Shown here one piece after another: positions 45,297 to 58,586 of a stretch of 64,000 nt of DNA; position 1 is the first letter of the stretch, and each line of letters starts with the position of its first letter. The stretch comes from Cydia pomonella (lineage: Eukaryota > Arthropoda > Insecta > Lepidoptera > Tortricidae). Where the stretch lies: NCBI RefSeq assembly GCF_033807575.1, contig NC_084711.1, positions 13,516,001 to 13,580,000 on the forward strand. Reading direction: 5' to 3'. The notes under the pieces are model-generated. The model searched no databases. It worked only from the letters and a program-made list of their open reading frames with translations, and had not been told where the DNA came from. Both the position numbers and the translations under genes were made by a program.

Positions 45297-45837
45297 ATTT
45301 TATATTATAGCAGGTTTTTCTTTGTTAACAAAAAAATAAGGAAACGTTCTAATTCGAACTTTTCTAAAGTCACTTTGAATTCGCAGTTCAAGCCTTGAAC
45401 TGCACTAACATTAAATTCATATAAAGTAGACAGGTTTAAAAACAACTGACTATGCTTCTACTGCGTAACTTGAATTAATTTGCTGGAATAAAAAAACATC
45501 AGCTTTTGTTTCGTAAGTTTGTAAACAAGCTCAGTTTAAAGACCTTTTCATTCAGAAAGTAATGGGTTATGTAAGTTTGTTGTTGTTGTTTAGATGAAAT
45601 ACTATTTGAGTAATTATCAAATTTATTAAAAAGTAATTAAATGTCGGGTACAATAAAAATAAACTAACTTATCTATTAAATAAAACTAAATTAAAACTAA
45701 AAACTAATACTAAATAAAAATAATAATAAAATATGTCTAAAAAATTTGGCCCCTTTGGCATGGTGCTGAGGATGCTGGCAGCATTTCCCCGCTGTATAGC
45801 GATTCCAATACGTTGTGCGAGAAAGCTAAATACTATT
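45297..45837. other. Unannotated AT-rich stretch
   Basis: Nothing supported. Runs of AAACTAAA-type sequence lie near 45680-45730. Confidence 0.4.
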
Positions 45838-46070
45838 ACAGTACATATGGGGCTACTTTATAGCACTAGTGCGAGAAGTAGCATATTACGTTACTGTGTC
45901 GAACATTTAAAGGGCCATATGTACTGTAAAACGTTGTACGATACATGTGCGAATAGGTAATTCGCAACTCGTGTCGATTTAAAACACTCCCTTCGGTCGT
46001 GTTTTAATTTATCGCCACTCGTTTCGAATTTCCTATTTTTCGCACTTGTATCGTAATGTACTATTTTAAT
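45838..46070. repeat. Hairpin repeat (CGTTTTAATTTATCGCC family), copy A
   Basis: TTACAGTACATATGG pairs with CCATATGTACTGTAA. A second hairpin with arms of about 55 bp runs from GTACGATACATGTGCG to CGCACTTGTATCG around TCCCTTCGGTC. A second, inverted copy lies at 49160-49350. Confidence 0.7.
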
Positions 46071-46317
46071 TTATTTGAATCTTATAAATATTCAAAGAGC
46101 ATTATAAAAAATTCTATAATCTACTCCGGTACTTCTTAGTTCTTACAAAATTAAGTATATGTATACTAGATAGATATGTATCTAAGAACATACATAATAA
46201 TCTGCAAGTTGCTTTTTACGTTTATTTTTTCGGATCGAGAAGCTGTTGATTCAAAAGACACTGTTATTTAGCCCGATAACAATCTTTTCATTTATTTATT
46301 TACTCATATAATATTCT

Positions 46318-46655
46318 CTTCTTTCTCGCGTTGTCCCGGCATTTTGCCACGGCTCATGGGAGTCTGGGGTCCGCTTGACAACTAATCCCAAGGATTGGCG
46401 AAGGCACTAGTTTTTACAAAAGCGACTGCCATCTGAACTTCCAACCCAGAGGGTAAACTAGGCCTTATTGGAATTAGTCCGGCTTCCTCACGATATTTTC
46501 CTTCACCGAAAAGGGACTGGTAAATATCAAATGATATTTCGTACATAATTTCCGAAAAACTCATTGGTACGAGCCGGGATTTGAAGTATTTGAACCCGCG
46601 ACCTCCGGGTTGAAAGTCGTTACGTTCTTACCGCTTCGCTAGGGCACCAGCGCTT
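46318..46655 (-). repeat. tRNA-derived SINE, family 2, copy 1
   Basis: The minus-strand head lies near 46650 (GCGCTGGTGCCCTAGCGAAG) and is tRNA-like; the body includes AATGAGTTTTTCGG, GGTGAAGGAAAA and CCGTGGCAAAATGCCGGGAC. It is about 80% similar by eye to the copy at 50812-51140. A duplicated TTTGAAGTATTTGAAC lies next to the B box. Confidence 0.8.
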
Positions 46656-48085
46656 CTCGCTATTTACTCATACAATAGTTATTTGTATTGTGTAGGAGTT
46701 TAGCGCAAGCCACGAGTTTTACAATCCGGTTGGCTGTGCCAGCCTGCGTGATGCCGCACACTCATCTCTGTTCCTCTGACCGGTATGAATCATTCCTGAA
46801 CCAATAACCTACGTCATATCCGGGGTATCTAAGGTATCTTACTATCTACTAATTTTATTAACATGATCGAAAATGAGGAGGGAAAGAACAAGCGATAAAA
46901 AATCTAGAAAGGAATCAAAAACGGAACCTAGGTAAGTAGGTAGAAACACGGTAAGATTTTTCTTCGCAATAGTCACGCTCAATGCTCGCACGATATCCCG
47001 TAGTTTTTTTTTTTCGTAAAAATGTAGGCACTTACTTAGGTAGGTATATTATTCATTGACAGAAGTGCAAAAGACAAGGACTGAGGACTTTTACCAGTAT
47101 TTAATTTAGATGACGCAAAAAAATCTACATTAATTCTACAGTGAGCCATCATTGTAACAACGTCATGCCGTTACTGTTTACAGTATTTCCGGTAACGGTT
47201 GTGATTATTTTAATTGTTTTTCGCTGTAAACTACATGCGCAAAATGTTTATTCCCTCGTCTACACTGGCACTCGTAAAGTGACCAAAACCACACTGTGCC
47301 TTGTTATTCAGCAGTAAAACATAAGTAACACTATACCTTTCAACTAGGGGTTTCAGTTTCAAGGTTGAATCATTAGCAATTTCCTATAGGGTTACCATTT
47401 ATGGGTTATTATTGATGTTTCGCAGGATGTCTGGATTACTAGAAAATAATCGGGAATGATAATCTAAATCTTCAGAAAAAATATTAATCAACCGACCACG
47501 AAACTGTTAGCCATTCCAACAACCGAATAAAACTGCCCAAAAACAAATTATCACACTCTTATGTAAGTTACGTAATATGGTAATTTACCCGTAACATTTT
47601 GACATAATTGTCTATTTACTTACTATCCTAGCGTCGCAACGTCAATCGAATCCTGTTATAAATGAATAACCAATCTTTGATCTTCACAATCTGTTCAACC
47701 ACATCCTTGTAATGTGAGTAATATACTAAGAATTTCGTTCGGTTTCACCGTAACAGATTAACTCGTTTTTTGCCGCTTTAAAAACGACTTATCGACGTCT
47801 GCCTACACGTCGAATTTGATAATATTTTGGTGCTGGCTGGGAATGTCCAGCAGCAAATGCGTTTATCGTGGAATGTGTATTTTAAATGGTTGGATAAGGT
47901 AAACAAATGGTGTAGGCATTTTGCGTACTTAGCAAGAATATGGAACTTACAAATATTGTATCTCTACGCTTTTCCGCTCTGAAGAAGAAGAACACAAGGA
48001 AATAACTAAAAGACTACTACAAAGGGATACTAGTTTATTGTCCAAGTTGGTAATACTGCTGTGGTTCATGGTAGTTAAGTGGTGG
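46656..48085. other. Unannotated stretch
   Basis: No gene or clear repeat seen. Confidence 0.35.
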
Positions 48086-48089
48086 CGTA

Positions 48090-48155
48090 CAGTCGAGTTC
48101 ATAAAACATTATTTCATCTTATTAAGAAATGTATACATATTGATGAACTCAACTG
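48090..48155. mobile_element. Very short TA-flanked MITE, 66 bp
   Basis: CAGTCGAGTTCAT and ATGAACTCAACTG form the ends, bordered by TA at 48088-48089 and 48156-48157. It resembles the 33051 element only in its CAGT start. Confidence 0.6.
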
Positions 48156-48447
48156 TACCTATAGTACTTTGGTAGATTTACTAGTCAGTTTCGGTCTGCG
48201 ACTAAGCAAACCTAAGTTTAAGGGTTTGACTACAACACATAAATAATATTATTTGCAAAAAGCATAAAAGGATTCAAATTCTGGCTCGTAACAAAGTGTT
48301 TATCGTAACTTATGTATAGGTATGTACTATGTACAAATATAATTTGGTATTTATCAGTTGCTTGTAGGAAAACAACGAACCTACTATCTCCAAAACAGAA
48401 GCCGCGCACATTATCTTAACGTTGACTTTTTGCGATGGCTCACTAAG

Positions 48448-48506
48448 AGAGCTTGGGATCCGCTCACCAATTTAATCCCATGAATTGGCGCAAAAACCAT
48501 TTTTTA
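48448..48506 (-). repeat. SINE family 2 fragment
   Basis: GGATCCGCTCACCAATTTAA and CCATGAATTGGCG correspond to the GGGTCCGCTTGGCAACTAA ... AATTGGCG part of the SINE body. Confidence 0.5.
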
Positions 48507-49010
48507 GGGTTCCGTAGCCAAATGGCAAAAAACGGAACCCTTATAGATTCGTCATGTCCGTCTGTCTGTCCGATTCTGTCACAGCCACTTTTTTCCGAAA
48601 CTATAAATGCTATACTGTTCAAACTTGGTAAGTAGATGTATTCTATGAACCGCATTATGATGTTTACACAAAAATAGAAAAAAAACAATAAATTTTGGGG
48701 GTTCCCCATACTTAGAACTGACACTCAAAAAATCTTTTTTCATCAAACCCATACGTGTGGGCTATCTATGGATAGGTCTTTAAAAATGATATTGAGGTTT
48801 CTAATATCATATTTTTCTAAACTGAATAGTTTGCGCGAGAGACACTTCCAAAGTGGTAAAAAGTGTGTCCCCCCCCCCCCCCGTTACTTCTAAAATAACA
48901 GAATGAAAAATCTAAAAAAAATATATGATATACATTCCCATGCAAACTTCCACCGAAAATTGGTTTGAACGAGATCTAGTAAGTAGTTTTTTTTTTAATA
49001 CGTCATAATT
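48507..49010 (+). repeat. GTTCCGTA/GTCCGTC family, long copy
   Basis: TAGGGTTCCGTAGCC, ACGGAACCCTTATAG and GTCCGTCTGTCTGTCC, then a middle part, a 14-base C-run (48869-48882) and GGTTTGAACGAGATCTAG. No tail motif was found at the right edge. Confidence 0.7.
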
Positions 49011-49159
49011 TTAAGCCTATAAACGCCTGCAGCTCCAGAGGTTTCATTTATTATTGGAGTTTGAGCATGTAGCATGTTTAACTTGCTTTTTTTAACAATA
49101 AATATTTTTTGCACCTAAATATTTTCGTATTATGATATTATGTTCTTTATAGACTTAGT

Positions 49160-49350
49160 ACATTACGATACAAGTGCGAAAAGTAGGAAATTCAAAGAAC
49201 GAAAAACGAGTGGCGATAAATTAAAACACGACCGAAGGGAGTTTTTCCTTTTCGGACGTGTATTGTACAACGTTTTAATGGCCCTTTAAATTTTCTACAT
49301 ACGAATGTATAGTGGTAGTTACAGCACTAGGGCGTTAAAGTAACACCATA
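49160..49350. repeat. Hairpin repeat (CGTTTTAATTTATCGCC family), copy B
   Basis: TACGATACAAGTGCGAAAAG, ACGAGTGGCGATAAATTAAA and ACACGACCGAAGGGAG, then TACAACGTTTTAATGGCCC. It is the reverse complement of copy A at 45838-46070 with small changes. Confidence 0.7.
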
Positions 49351-50805
49351 TGTATGTACTTTAAAATAAATTTAATTATGACAAGCAATAAATACCTACT
49401 TATATAAAATGAAATTATACCATAAGCAAATCCAAAAAAAGGCAAAGATACCCTAATGCCAACTTCTTCTTTCAACAAATTCGCAATGAGATGCGATATG
49501 TTTACGTAGGAAACACAACATGCATCGTTTAAACAAACCAAGTCTTGCCTATCTTTTGCCACTCGTCACGCGGCACCCACGGTTTTAAACATGCTCCCGC
49601 CAATCGCCATCAGATGAGTCCATGTCGTTTTGTGGCGAGTTAGAACCCCTTAAGGAAAATTAAAATTACCTTGGTTTGTCATAAATTACATACTGCAATA
49701 TGCTTTTATGTGGAAAACTCCTTCATTTCCACGTAAATCAGATGGACGGATGCGGTTCATGAACTGTTTGACCGCATCGGGTGGAGTAAGTGATACAATT
49801 ATTATTCATATAAACGCTGCCGTCATGGTGGTCCTGGCGCGTCTCATTCCCGGCGTCGGTGGTCAAATAACGATAGGTCACTGCGGGGCATACATTATAA
49901 TAACTTGGTATGTGCGTACTGCTGGGGCGGTTCGTAGTTGAGGAGATTCGTTGACCCGCGCCACGCGCCCGGCAGAATGACCGGTCCATGGCCGAGGCCG
50001 CGCTGAATATGCAGCGTTACACCTTTAATATTAATGGACATCTTTTTAAAATGCCCCCTACAAAATAATAAGTCTATAATGAAGCGTATAATATAATAGA
50101 CTGCGACCGCGGCGGGGCATGGGGATGGGAGCATTTACTCTCAACGTCTGACGTGGATTTTACCTGCGAACATGAAAGCTTTTTGTAAAGAGCCGTACAT
50201 TATACATATTTGGTACAATAAGTGATATATAAACCCCTCAATCCCTAGCTATCTTGTCATAGCCAATTTTTGTTTTATTCATTCAACAGCTGTGACATTA
50301 ATTTAAAAATGATAGTAATAGGTACTAAGGTTACGCACTATCGTAACCACATATGTGAACAAAGCGAATACAAATGATATTTAATGAGGATAATTTGGAA
50401 GTAACTAAGAAGCTAATTAAATTCGTACCTAAAATAATGAGCACTAAGGTAAAATATGAATAATAATAAGTGATAGGTATTTAGGTATTCAAGAAGGCGA
50501 CGATTATGTTATGTTATCATCACTGATCACAATCTAACGAATCAGTTAGGTACCTAGCCTAGGTGGGTTAATCTGTGGCTCCTTTTTAAGAATGGTCATA
50601 GTTATTTCCTACCTACTGTAATGTAAATTAAGTAAGAGAATGCCAAATATGCTATGGCAAGGTACGAGCATAAATCCCCACAGTGGTGTTTAGTAATAAA
50701 ATATAGAGTAGGTATACATATTACATATATACCGGTTCATACAGGTATGTACAGGTGTGTACCGTAAAAGTGCTCTTATAATCCGTCCCACCCTTTTTGT
50801 TCAAT
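49351..50805. other. Unannotated stretch with a GC-rich patch
   Basis: Positions 49740-50020 are GC-rich relative to the surroundings and open on both strands, but no protein family or splice site is convincing. Confidence 0.3.
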
Positions 50806-50811
50806 AAACCT

Positions 50812-51140
50812 TCTTCCTCGCGTTGTCCCGGCATTTTGCCACGGCTCATGGAAGCCTGGGGTCCGCTTGGCAACTAATCCCGAGAATTGGCGTAGGCACT
50901 AGTTTTTACGAAAGCGACTGCCTTCTGACCTTCCAACCCAGAGGGTAAACTAGGCCTTATTGGGATTAGTCCGGTTTCCTCACGATGTTTTCCTTCACCG
51001 AAAAGCGACTGGTAAAAATCAAATGATATTTCGTACATAAGTTCCGAAAAACTCATTGGTACGAGTCGGGGTTTGAACCCGCGACCTCCGGAATGCAAGT
51101 CGCACGCTCTTACCGCTAGGCCACCAGCGCTTTTTTCCGC
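50812..51140 (-). repeat. tRNA-derived SINE, family 2, copy 2
   Basis: On the minus strand the head GTGGCCTAGCGGTAAGAGCG contains an A-box-like site and GGTTCAAACCC (51069-51079) is a B box. The body matches copy 1 at 46318. The head end is partly duplicated: GCTAGGCCACCAGCGCTTTT occurs twice at about 51116-51160. The 86-89% open frame shared by both copies is SINE body, not a gene. Confidence 0.85.
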
Positions 51141-51159
51141 TAGGCCACCAGCGCTTTTT

Positions 51160-52280
51160 TCAATAATAAGTCAAATATTTTAATCTGTATAGCCTAAAAA
51201 TAAAATGTCTGTAGTAGAAGAGCGGTACATAGGCAACAAAGGAGTCCCTCTTGAGAAACGTTTTATACCTAAAACGTATCTCAACCTTACTACGTAGGAG
51301 CAAAGCAATAGTGCCTAGGCCATAAATAAAACATAAAGGCTATTACGTGCGAGCTGATAAAGTGGCGCGTAAATAAAGCCCGGCCGTTGCACGCCGACCA
51401 GTTGCGCTGATTGATTGAACTTGACACTACCGCGCAACGCTCACAAAGCACGATTTTTAATTTTAAGGCCCAGTAAGTTGTTTCATTCCAGCCAGCCCAG
51501 TGAGTTCGTGTTCTTCTCTCACTCTGACTGTACGTGCCCGAAAGAGCCAGTTTCATGTTAATATCAATTTTTTTACGTTATAATAAAAAAAAAGTAATCG
51601 ATACGTTCTCTCAAACATTATATTGACGATTTTTAGAAGGAATGGTCATATTTTTAGCTCTTGTGCATAATTTGTTAAAAAAAATTTAAGTGCATTTTAT
51701 ACATCGATTCGAATCGATACAGTTCCTTTAGGAAAGGCCTCAAGATTTGCTAATTAAATTTATAGCAGCCGTATTGTGATCCAAAAAAGCGCTACGGTTG
51801 TTTAAAACTCCTTTCTCTGAACCTACTGCATCTTAAATTTGATAGCTCCACCACTATTGGTAGTACTTTGCAATAAATACCGCGGTAAAATACCGAAATG
51901 AAACAAAAAAGCTATACGATAAACCCTAACGTTTTAATATCAGGCCCAAAAACTGGAAATGTGGAAAACATTAAATGTAAGGGGATTTCCGATTATGCTC
52001 TTCGGATCTGCTGACAAAATTTTCTTATATCTTACACCTCTTCTCTTCCCTTACTTCGAAGCCGGTCATAATTATATAATCAATTTTGATGTTATTTTTA
52101 TTAGTAAGACGTCATCAAAATCAAACAGTCGCCAAGAAAAGCATTTATACACCGTGTTTTTTTTTTATTTCCTTTTATTTTAAGGGTGCATTCCTGAGCT
52201 TAAATTAAGTAACTTTCTCAAAGACACGGGTATTCTAATTAACTCCATTTCGGAGATAATTAATAATTTATTTTTTTATT
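51160..52280. other. Unannotated stretch
   Basis: No supported gene or repeat. Confidence 0.4.
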
Positions 52281-52285
52281 ATTAG

Positions 52286-52321
52286 GCCCTTACAAGCGTA
52301 TACACTTGCTTTAGGGCCTAT
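52286..52321. repeat. Hairpin AGGCCCT...AGGGCCT
   Basis: TAGGCCCTTACAAGCG pairs imperfectly with ACTTGCTTTAGGGCCTA across a short loop. Confidence 0.6.
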
Positions 52322-52944
52322 TTAAATATTTATTAGTGTTTAGTACGAGTTACACTTGCTACTAAACGTAAGTACTACGTATCTCGGACGGTTGATGTTC
52401 GAAATGACATTGATATGTCACAGTTTTCAATTGTTTGGTTGAATTAAATGTAATGCCCGTGTTACAACAACTCTATAGGTATATGAAGAACCATTATTTG
52501 CATCTTTAAAACAAATTAAGGCACTGTCAAATTAATTAAAAAATAATAATTTAATAATGATATCAGAATGGCAGTGCGCGTTTGCCCGTATGCGCACGCG
52601 CCCAGATCGTGCTAACGCGCGTCTAAAGGACTCATGCTCCATGTCATGCCCAATTACGATTTAACCCCAATTGCCTGAGTGATTTATTTTCGCACGATGT
52701 AATTCCATGGGTTAGATCGTTCGATTGAGACTGTTGAGCACGTGATTGTTACCTTTCAATTAGCTTTCAATGGATTGAAAAGGTGGGGGGGGGGATTTAA
52801 ATTAACCAGGTACTATTTAAAAAATTACCATAGCAGTGAATAACAGGTAAAGGAACTAAAGCTGCTAGAGGGAAACTTTAAACGAAGTCTTACAAACTGG
52901 CTCTTAGAGCGTTGTTTTAACAGCGTAAAGTACCGAATACCAAC
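52322..52944. other. Unannotated stretch
   Basis: No supported feature apart from a 10-base G-run near 52785. Confidence 0.4.
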
Positions 52945-53175
52945 AGTATTAAAAAAAGCGGACAAGTGCGAGTCGGACTCGCCCACCGAGTGTTCCCTAG
53001 TTTTTAGTATTTATTGTTATAGCGGCAACAGAAATACATCATCTGTGGAAATTTTAGCTGTCTAACTATCACGGTTCATGAGATACAACCATTACAACCT
53101 GGTGACAGACGGACAGCAGAGTCTTAGTAATACGCACCCGTCCCGTTTTACCCTTTGGGTACGGAACCCTAATCT
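52945..53175 (-). repeat. GTTCCGTA/GTCCGTC family, near-complete minus copy
   Basis: Tail complement (GACAAGTGCGAGTCGGACTC), middle (GTTATAGCGGCAACAGAAAT) and head complement (TTTGGGTACGGAACCCTAA) are all present in order. This copy has neither the MITE nor the 5S segment seen in the copy at 35821, so it serves as an empty reference. Confidence 0.8.
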
Positions 53176-53255
53176 TGTACCTCACTTAGGCAACACGGTA
53201 CTCGACTGAAAAGCTCTCTAATACATCACGATTGTATAAAATACTATATTGCACT
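53170..53255 (-). repeat. AGAGAGCTTTTCAG family, copy 2
   Basis: Reverse complement of 6575-6655, directly next to the preceding repeat. Confidence 0.55.
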
Positions 53256-55467
53256 CCTCATCAGAAGAAACCAATACAGAAAGAAAGCAGCAACCCAAGT
53301 AGAGCCAGTACAGGCAGTCTTATTGTTAAAAATCGATCTCTTCCATTCAACCTTTAGGTAGCAGGTGACAAGCTTTAGGTGGAGACTAAGAACGTGTGCA
53401 AATAGTTTGAACACCTGACACAAACAGCCGCTTTTGCTACGTGCCATTAGTGCAGAGATGAGATACAGCTACTATACAGCGCTTTATATGTACATATTTA
53501 TTTTATTTACACTTTAATGAAGCGACTTCATCAATTCATTCATGCATAATTTCTCCATGCAAATTCTCAGCTCACTGTACAAATGGAGGACTTTAGAGTC
53601 CCCAGGAAGCTCGGCCGAATTTCACCTTCCCATACAAACGGAGTTTCGTATTGGATTGTAATGAAACTTTGCACAACAATGACAATAGTTATATAGGTAC
53701 TGACGTTGAGTTTACGTTAATAGGTAAGTATTTATACAGTCACTCCAACCCAGTCCATATAAATTAATAAGCTTTTATTCGTTTTAATCCATACAATGTA
53801 ATGGTTGGTTATTTGGCACGTAGTCATGCAGTTTATTAAATGATTCGAGAAAAACTTAAGTTATTCAGTGACGTGTGCCACGGGCGTCCCCACTCGCCGC
53901 GGGGTTGCGCGTGCCTACGACTATTTGACGCAAATGTTTTACATTTTTTGATAAAACATAAACTTTTTATTACTCGAATATCAATTTCTTGAAACTGCTA
54001 AAAAACAGATTAAACTAGACTTATTACAAACTATGAAAGAGTGACGCCTCTTCATTGTACTGTTACATATATTTTTTGGTAAGTTGGGGTATTTTTATAC
54101 CTACTGCATGTAGCTTCCTTAAGTTTAACTAATGCCCTATTTAGATAGTAGCAAGCAGTACCTACTAGATAAAACAGTACTTGATTAACGGGGATCCCAG
54201 TGTGGCCGTATGAAAAACGGCCTTTCCCGTTAGTGTGGCCCCAGCATAAAGAATACGAGTAACGATGTCTGTATAAAGTGTAGATGTACACTTTCAAAAC
54301 AATTTAACACGTAGCGAAGAACCAGACTAAGGTAAAGCTCATGAAAGCTTGATCAAAACAAGAGTTGAACAAACCCACGTCCAGGCCCTTGGGCGGTAAA
54401 TGTAAACACCATCTTAAGTAAATGATGTTCGAAAATATATATTGATGTTACCGAGAATTACGAGCCCGTCATCCAAGCGTAAACAAGCGATAGGAGGAGC
54501 CGGAGGAACACTACGCAGTTACGATAAACAAAAGGAAACAGGAAACCTAACCGAAAGATAAAATAGGTTTATTACATACCTAACAACGTCACTTTTATAC
54601 CAACCGTAAAGTACAAATACATAAAAAAGTTGATACTAGGTTTTATTACTGCTTAATGAAACAACTTTTAGCACCTTTTTTTATTGTGTGTTTAAATGGA
54701 GATTGGGGTCCGATCACCAAATTGTTCAGAAAACGAATGCTATCTGATTGTAACTAAAACACCTGGGAGGTACATTAATTATGTACACATATTTTAGGAA
54801 TTAGCTTACTTTGAAATAGGTAGTTTTTTTCTTAATTGATACCGTGATGTACATAACAGGCAATTCAATTGAATAACGACGACTGACTACGAGGGGAAAC
54901 ATAACAATTTAATAAATTGCCCAATCAAACTGGTTCATCGGCTAGTGAACCAATTCAAAGGTCAATCTTTCTAATGCAAGTAGCACAACATAACGTTCAA
55001 AGTATTGTCTATCTAATTAAAGTTTCCAGTTAATTTCCACTCATCTAGTCGAAGGTTAGCTAGAAGAGATCAAAATTTCTGTAAATTTTACGCGAAACTG
55101 TTTTTATACAATAATGTGATTATTACTACTACAACAACGTTCAAAGTATCCGACGGATTCACTCGTATAAACTCGATTTATAAAGTACATATTAATGCTA
55201 ACATCTTTGGGACAGACTTGTCGAACACTGCTGCTCGTTACATTGTATCTAAAAGACCAGCAAGGACATGTTCAACGTATGTGTTTTTTAGATACGTACT
55301 CGTATATAAGACGAAATGAATCAGGTTTGTATGATGCTGATACAGTACTACAAATACCTCAGAAATGTTACAGACTCAGAGGACTTCCTTATGTTAGGTA
55401 AATTTGGGAAAGTGTGCGGTGGACCTTTAGATTGTTATCTTCGTGCATCTATGCTGTTGTGATTTAT
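53256..55467. other. Unannotated stretch
   Basis: No supported gene. A small GC-rich patch lies at 53878-53925. Confidence 0.35.
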
Positions 55468-55949
55468 GATGGTCCCACACTAGCTGTTATAAAATGTTTG
55501 TTGCGAATGCAACTTATTATTGTATAAAAATCAATGCAGTAGCTAAACGCAGCCGTCGGGCTCGGCTAGTATTCGGAGGCTTTTTAAAAGCACCAATAGG
55601 AGCGCTCCACATACTCTGTATCGCCGCCAATTAGAAGCATCTAAATTTAAACTACCTTTTTGTACTGATCATATATTGCAAATCACTCTTTCATCATCCT
55701 CCATACTATCAACACCCACTTTCTACAGTTAATCGTCTTGGCAAGAACCCTTGTAAACCAGTACCTTTTGGAAGATTATACTTCACTTCATTATAAATCG
55801 AAGTTTTATTTAAGTCGTCGAGATCCTGACCTGCACGGCGGCTACATGTTATATAACTTTATGTGACAAGGACAACATAATAAAATACTATCAATATCAT
55901 GTTGTATCTGTCACATGATGTTATATAACAGCCAGATTGGGACCACCAT
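55468..55949. repeat. MITE-like element with TGGTCCCA ends
   Basis: ATGGTCCCACACTAGCTG at the left and the complement of GGTCCCAATCTGGCTGTTAT at the right form inverted ends. A nested inverted pair (TGTTATATAACTTTATGTG against CATGATGTTATATAACA) lies at 55848-55932. Confidence 0.6.
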
Positions 55950-58110
55950 TACTACCAAGTCTTTACGACACACTTCGTCTCCAGTTTTTCACTATGACGC
56001 TAAGTAGTGAAACTTACCTAAGATAACTCGAGACTTGAAAAGGCACTATGCACTACATGTACAGTCTTTGCAGGCTTTTGCAGCTGACTGTAGAATTTTA
56101 GATATATATAGGAACAGGTAAGATTTAAGAAATTAAACCCTTAAGATAAGACTGTGTACCCAACTAAGCAGGTACCTTTACCTGTTTTGTGTATAAAGAA
56201 CCTTTTCAGATCATGAAAATTTTCTAGAATGGAAACAAAGTTTTCCTTAAAAATCACCGTGTTTTTACTTACTATAAACATTGCAAATCGAACGTCAAGA
56301 TTGATGAAAACAAATGAAATCAGTTCGTGAGCCGTCAATGCAGGGCTGAATAATGCATCGTCTCCAGGCGGAGCATTTACCCCACCGTCTGCGCCGCCGA
56401 AGCGTTGCCCTTTGTCCTGTGGACTGGACGTCAACCACCTCGCTCGTAGACTCTGGAAATTGGATGGAAATCGAAACGACCAGAACGGAAGCGACGTTGC
56501 GTTGTCGGCTGGCCGATCATTGATACCTCCAGGACCCATCCGGTACGACTTTCCGACGACTGACTGTAAAATTAGACTCGGGGAATCTTTAATACTTAAT
56601 GTATTTATAAGAAAAAGTTTACAAGTAGGTAATACGAAAACGAATATGGGAAAAAACTGCGTATCGGGAACAAAAAGAGAAGTAAAAAGTCATAAAACTT
56701 TGTAAAATAAAAAGGAACATTCTCAACCAAATGCATTCTACTTAATGTTCTTTAATTCATTACAAGTCCGGATTTAGGTATAAGGAAAACTATATCAAAT
56801 ACCGTTCAGTTTGGTATAATTAAGAACCAATTAGTAACCCCGGTTACCTAAACAGCATTCTCCGATTAACGAAGTGACACAGTTCGTCCTGTCACGTACG
56901 CCGCCCTCAGTGGGTAAACTATGTATTTATATCTAATGACTATCGACATTAATGAGACCGGCAATAATAAAAAAATCAGTGTCCTAATATCGGTCCGCAA
57001 TTTTCATCATATTACGAGTAATTGCGACTAATGCTTTGTCATTAACTCGTTAGCTGACGCATGAGATGTGGATGTCATTATCTATTATTACAGTATGCTG
57101 TTTCAATTTGTAGCAATTTTAAGGTAAATTCAGAAATATTATTTTTCTCAAACTTGTAATGAAATGTTGACATGACTTACTTCAAATTAGGTCCGGAAAT
57201 ACTACATATCAGGTGAGATGAGTGAAGATGATAATTATGTAAAGGAATTTCATACAGCCTTACACACCTAGGCCTGTAAGACAACCTTCTTTTGTTTTTA
57301 AACGTCAAATTATGGCACATCTTGGCATTCAACCATAAAAAACCTATAAGCAAAATTCTGCCATTATGCTTTTTAGACCTTTTTTTCTTTTTTGTGTTTG
57401 TTAAATATTATTTCAGGGTTTCCTAAGATTTCTGCAAGACTGAAAAAAAAACTTTATAGGACTGTATCTCCTAAACCGTGCGTTGTAGCGCAAAAATAAT
57501 CAAATGTTCGTTCCTTTTTTAATAACCCCAAAGTAATAATAAAAAAACGAAAAAAAAACACCAAAAAAAAGTAAAGAAAAAAAAGCGTAATGGCGTGCGT
57601 CGGAGTCGAAGCACAAAAATAATCACATTTTATTCCCCTTCAATACCCGACGCACTGAATATCACATTAGGACATGAAACAATCATCATCATCATTATCC
57701 TATTTTTTTATTTATTATTTCATTGCAAGTTTGAGAAAAGCACTATACAAATGCCGGCCGCGTATCCCTATTCGACCTCGCTACGCTCGGCCGTCTATAT
57801 CTACTTGGCCTGCAACCCTTCGTTTCCCGTCCTCTATAGTAATGTACTATTGCGTGATTATACCTGAACATACCGCTCAAAACTGTAAGGAAAAAGAAAT
57901 TTCGCATCCCTTAACATTAACACAGTATAACATGCAAGTTAAAGCTATGCCATAAAACCTTAAGTTAGCTAATTTTACTTGAAGGAAACATGCTTTTTTT
58001 TTAAAGAAACAAAATGAAAATAATGTTTAATGTTTTTCAAAAGAAGAGACTACATATTAATAGGACAAACGCTTCAAATATTGTGTTAATCATCTATCAC
58101 ATATTGATAA
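55950..58110. other. Unannotated stretch
   Basis: A GC-rich patch at 56345-56560 is open on both strands but shows no recognised protein. An A-run-rich block lies at 57430-57580. Confidence 0.3.
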
Positions 58111-58119
58111 GAACTACAC

Positions 58120-58313
58120 CAGGGGTGGCCAACAGGTCGATCGCGATCGACCGGTCGATCGCGACTGTTAGTCCAGTCGATCGAGGCAAGGAAAAAAATA
58201 TAAATACGTAGACCAGTTTCATTTAAGGTTTCAAGAAGTATGTAATTGGTAGATCACACAGGGTTTCGTTAGTAAACAGGAGATCTTGGGTCTAATCAAG
58301 TTGGCCACCCCTG
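58120..58313. mobile_element. hAT-type MITE (CAGGGGTGGCCAAC ends), 194 bp
   Basis: CAGGGGTGGCCAAC and its complement end the element. An exact 8-bp duplication AACTACAC flanks it (58112-58119 and 58314-58321). Near the left end are overlapping palindromes (GATCGCGATC, GACCGGTC). Confidence 0.9.
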
Positions 58314-58586
58314 AACTACACTATATTTAAAGTTTACAGTCGTCGCCGTTTTTACCTTTCAAACATCCATCGTCACGCACAGGCTCAAAGTTTTAATATA
58401 TTTGATATATACCTTATTTTAGCATAAACATGCTAAAAACCTGTAAAAGAAGCGCCGCTAATAAATAATTCGTAGGCGATTTGAATTATGTTAAGCACGT
58501 ATGACGTGGATACTTACAATCTTCTTAGTTTGCTAATTTTATAGAAGCAATTCTAATAATGTAATCTGCATACTCATACAATATAC

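Noticed and set aside
50874..51098. A protein-coding gene shared by two loci (also 46382-46564, similar peptides)
   Set aside because: Both open frames lie in copies of the same SINE; the similarity is that of the repeat, not of a gene family.
56141..56705. GC-rich open frames on both strands near 56.4 kb
   Set aside because: No recognisable domain, no convincing splice sites and overlapping frames on both strands; composition alone explains them.
58014..58211. Small ORF near the CAGGGG MITE
   Set aside because: It crosses the MITE boundary and target duplication, so it is accidental.
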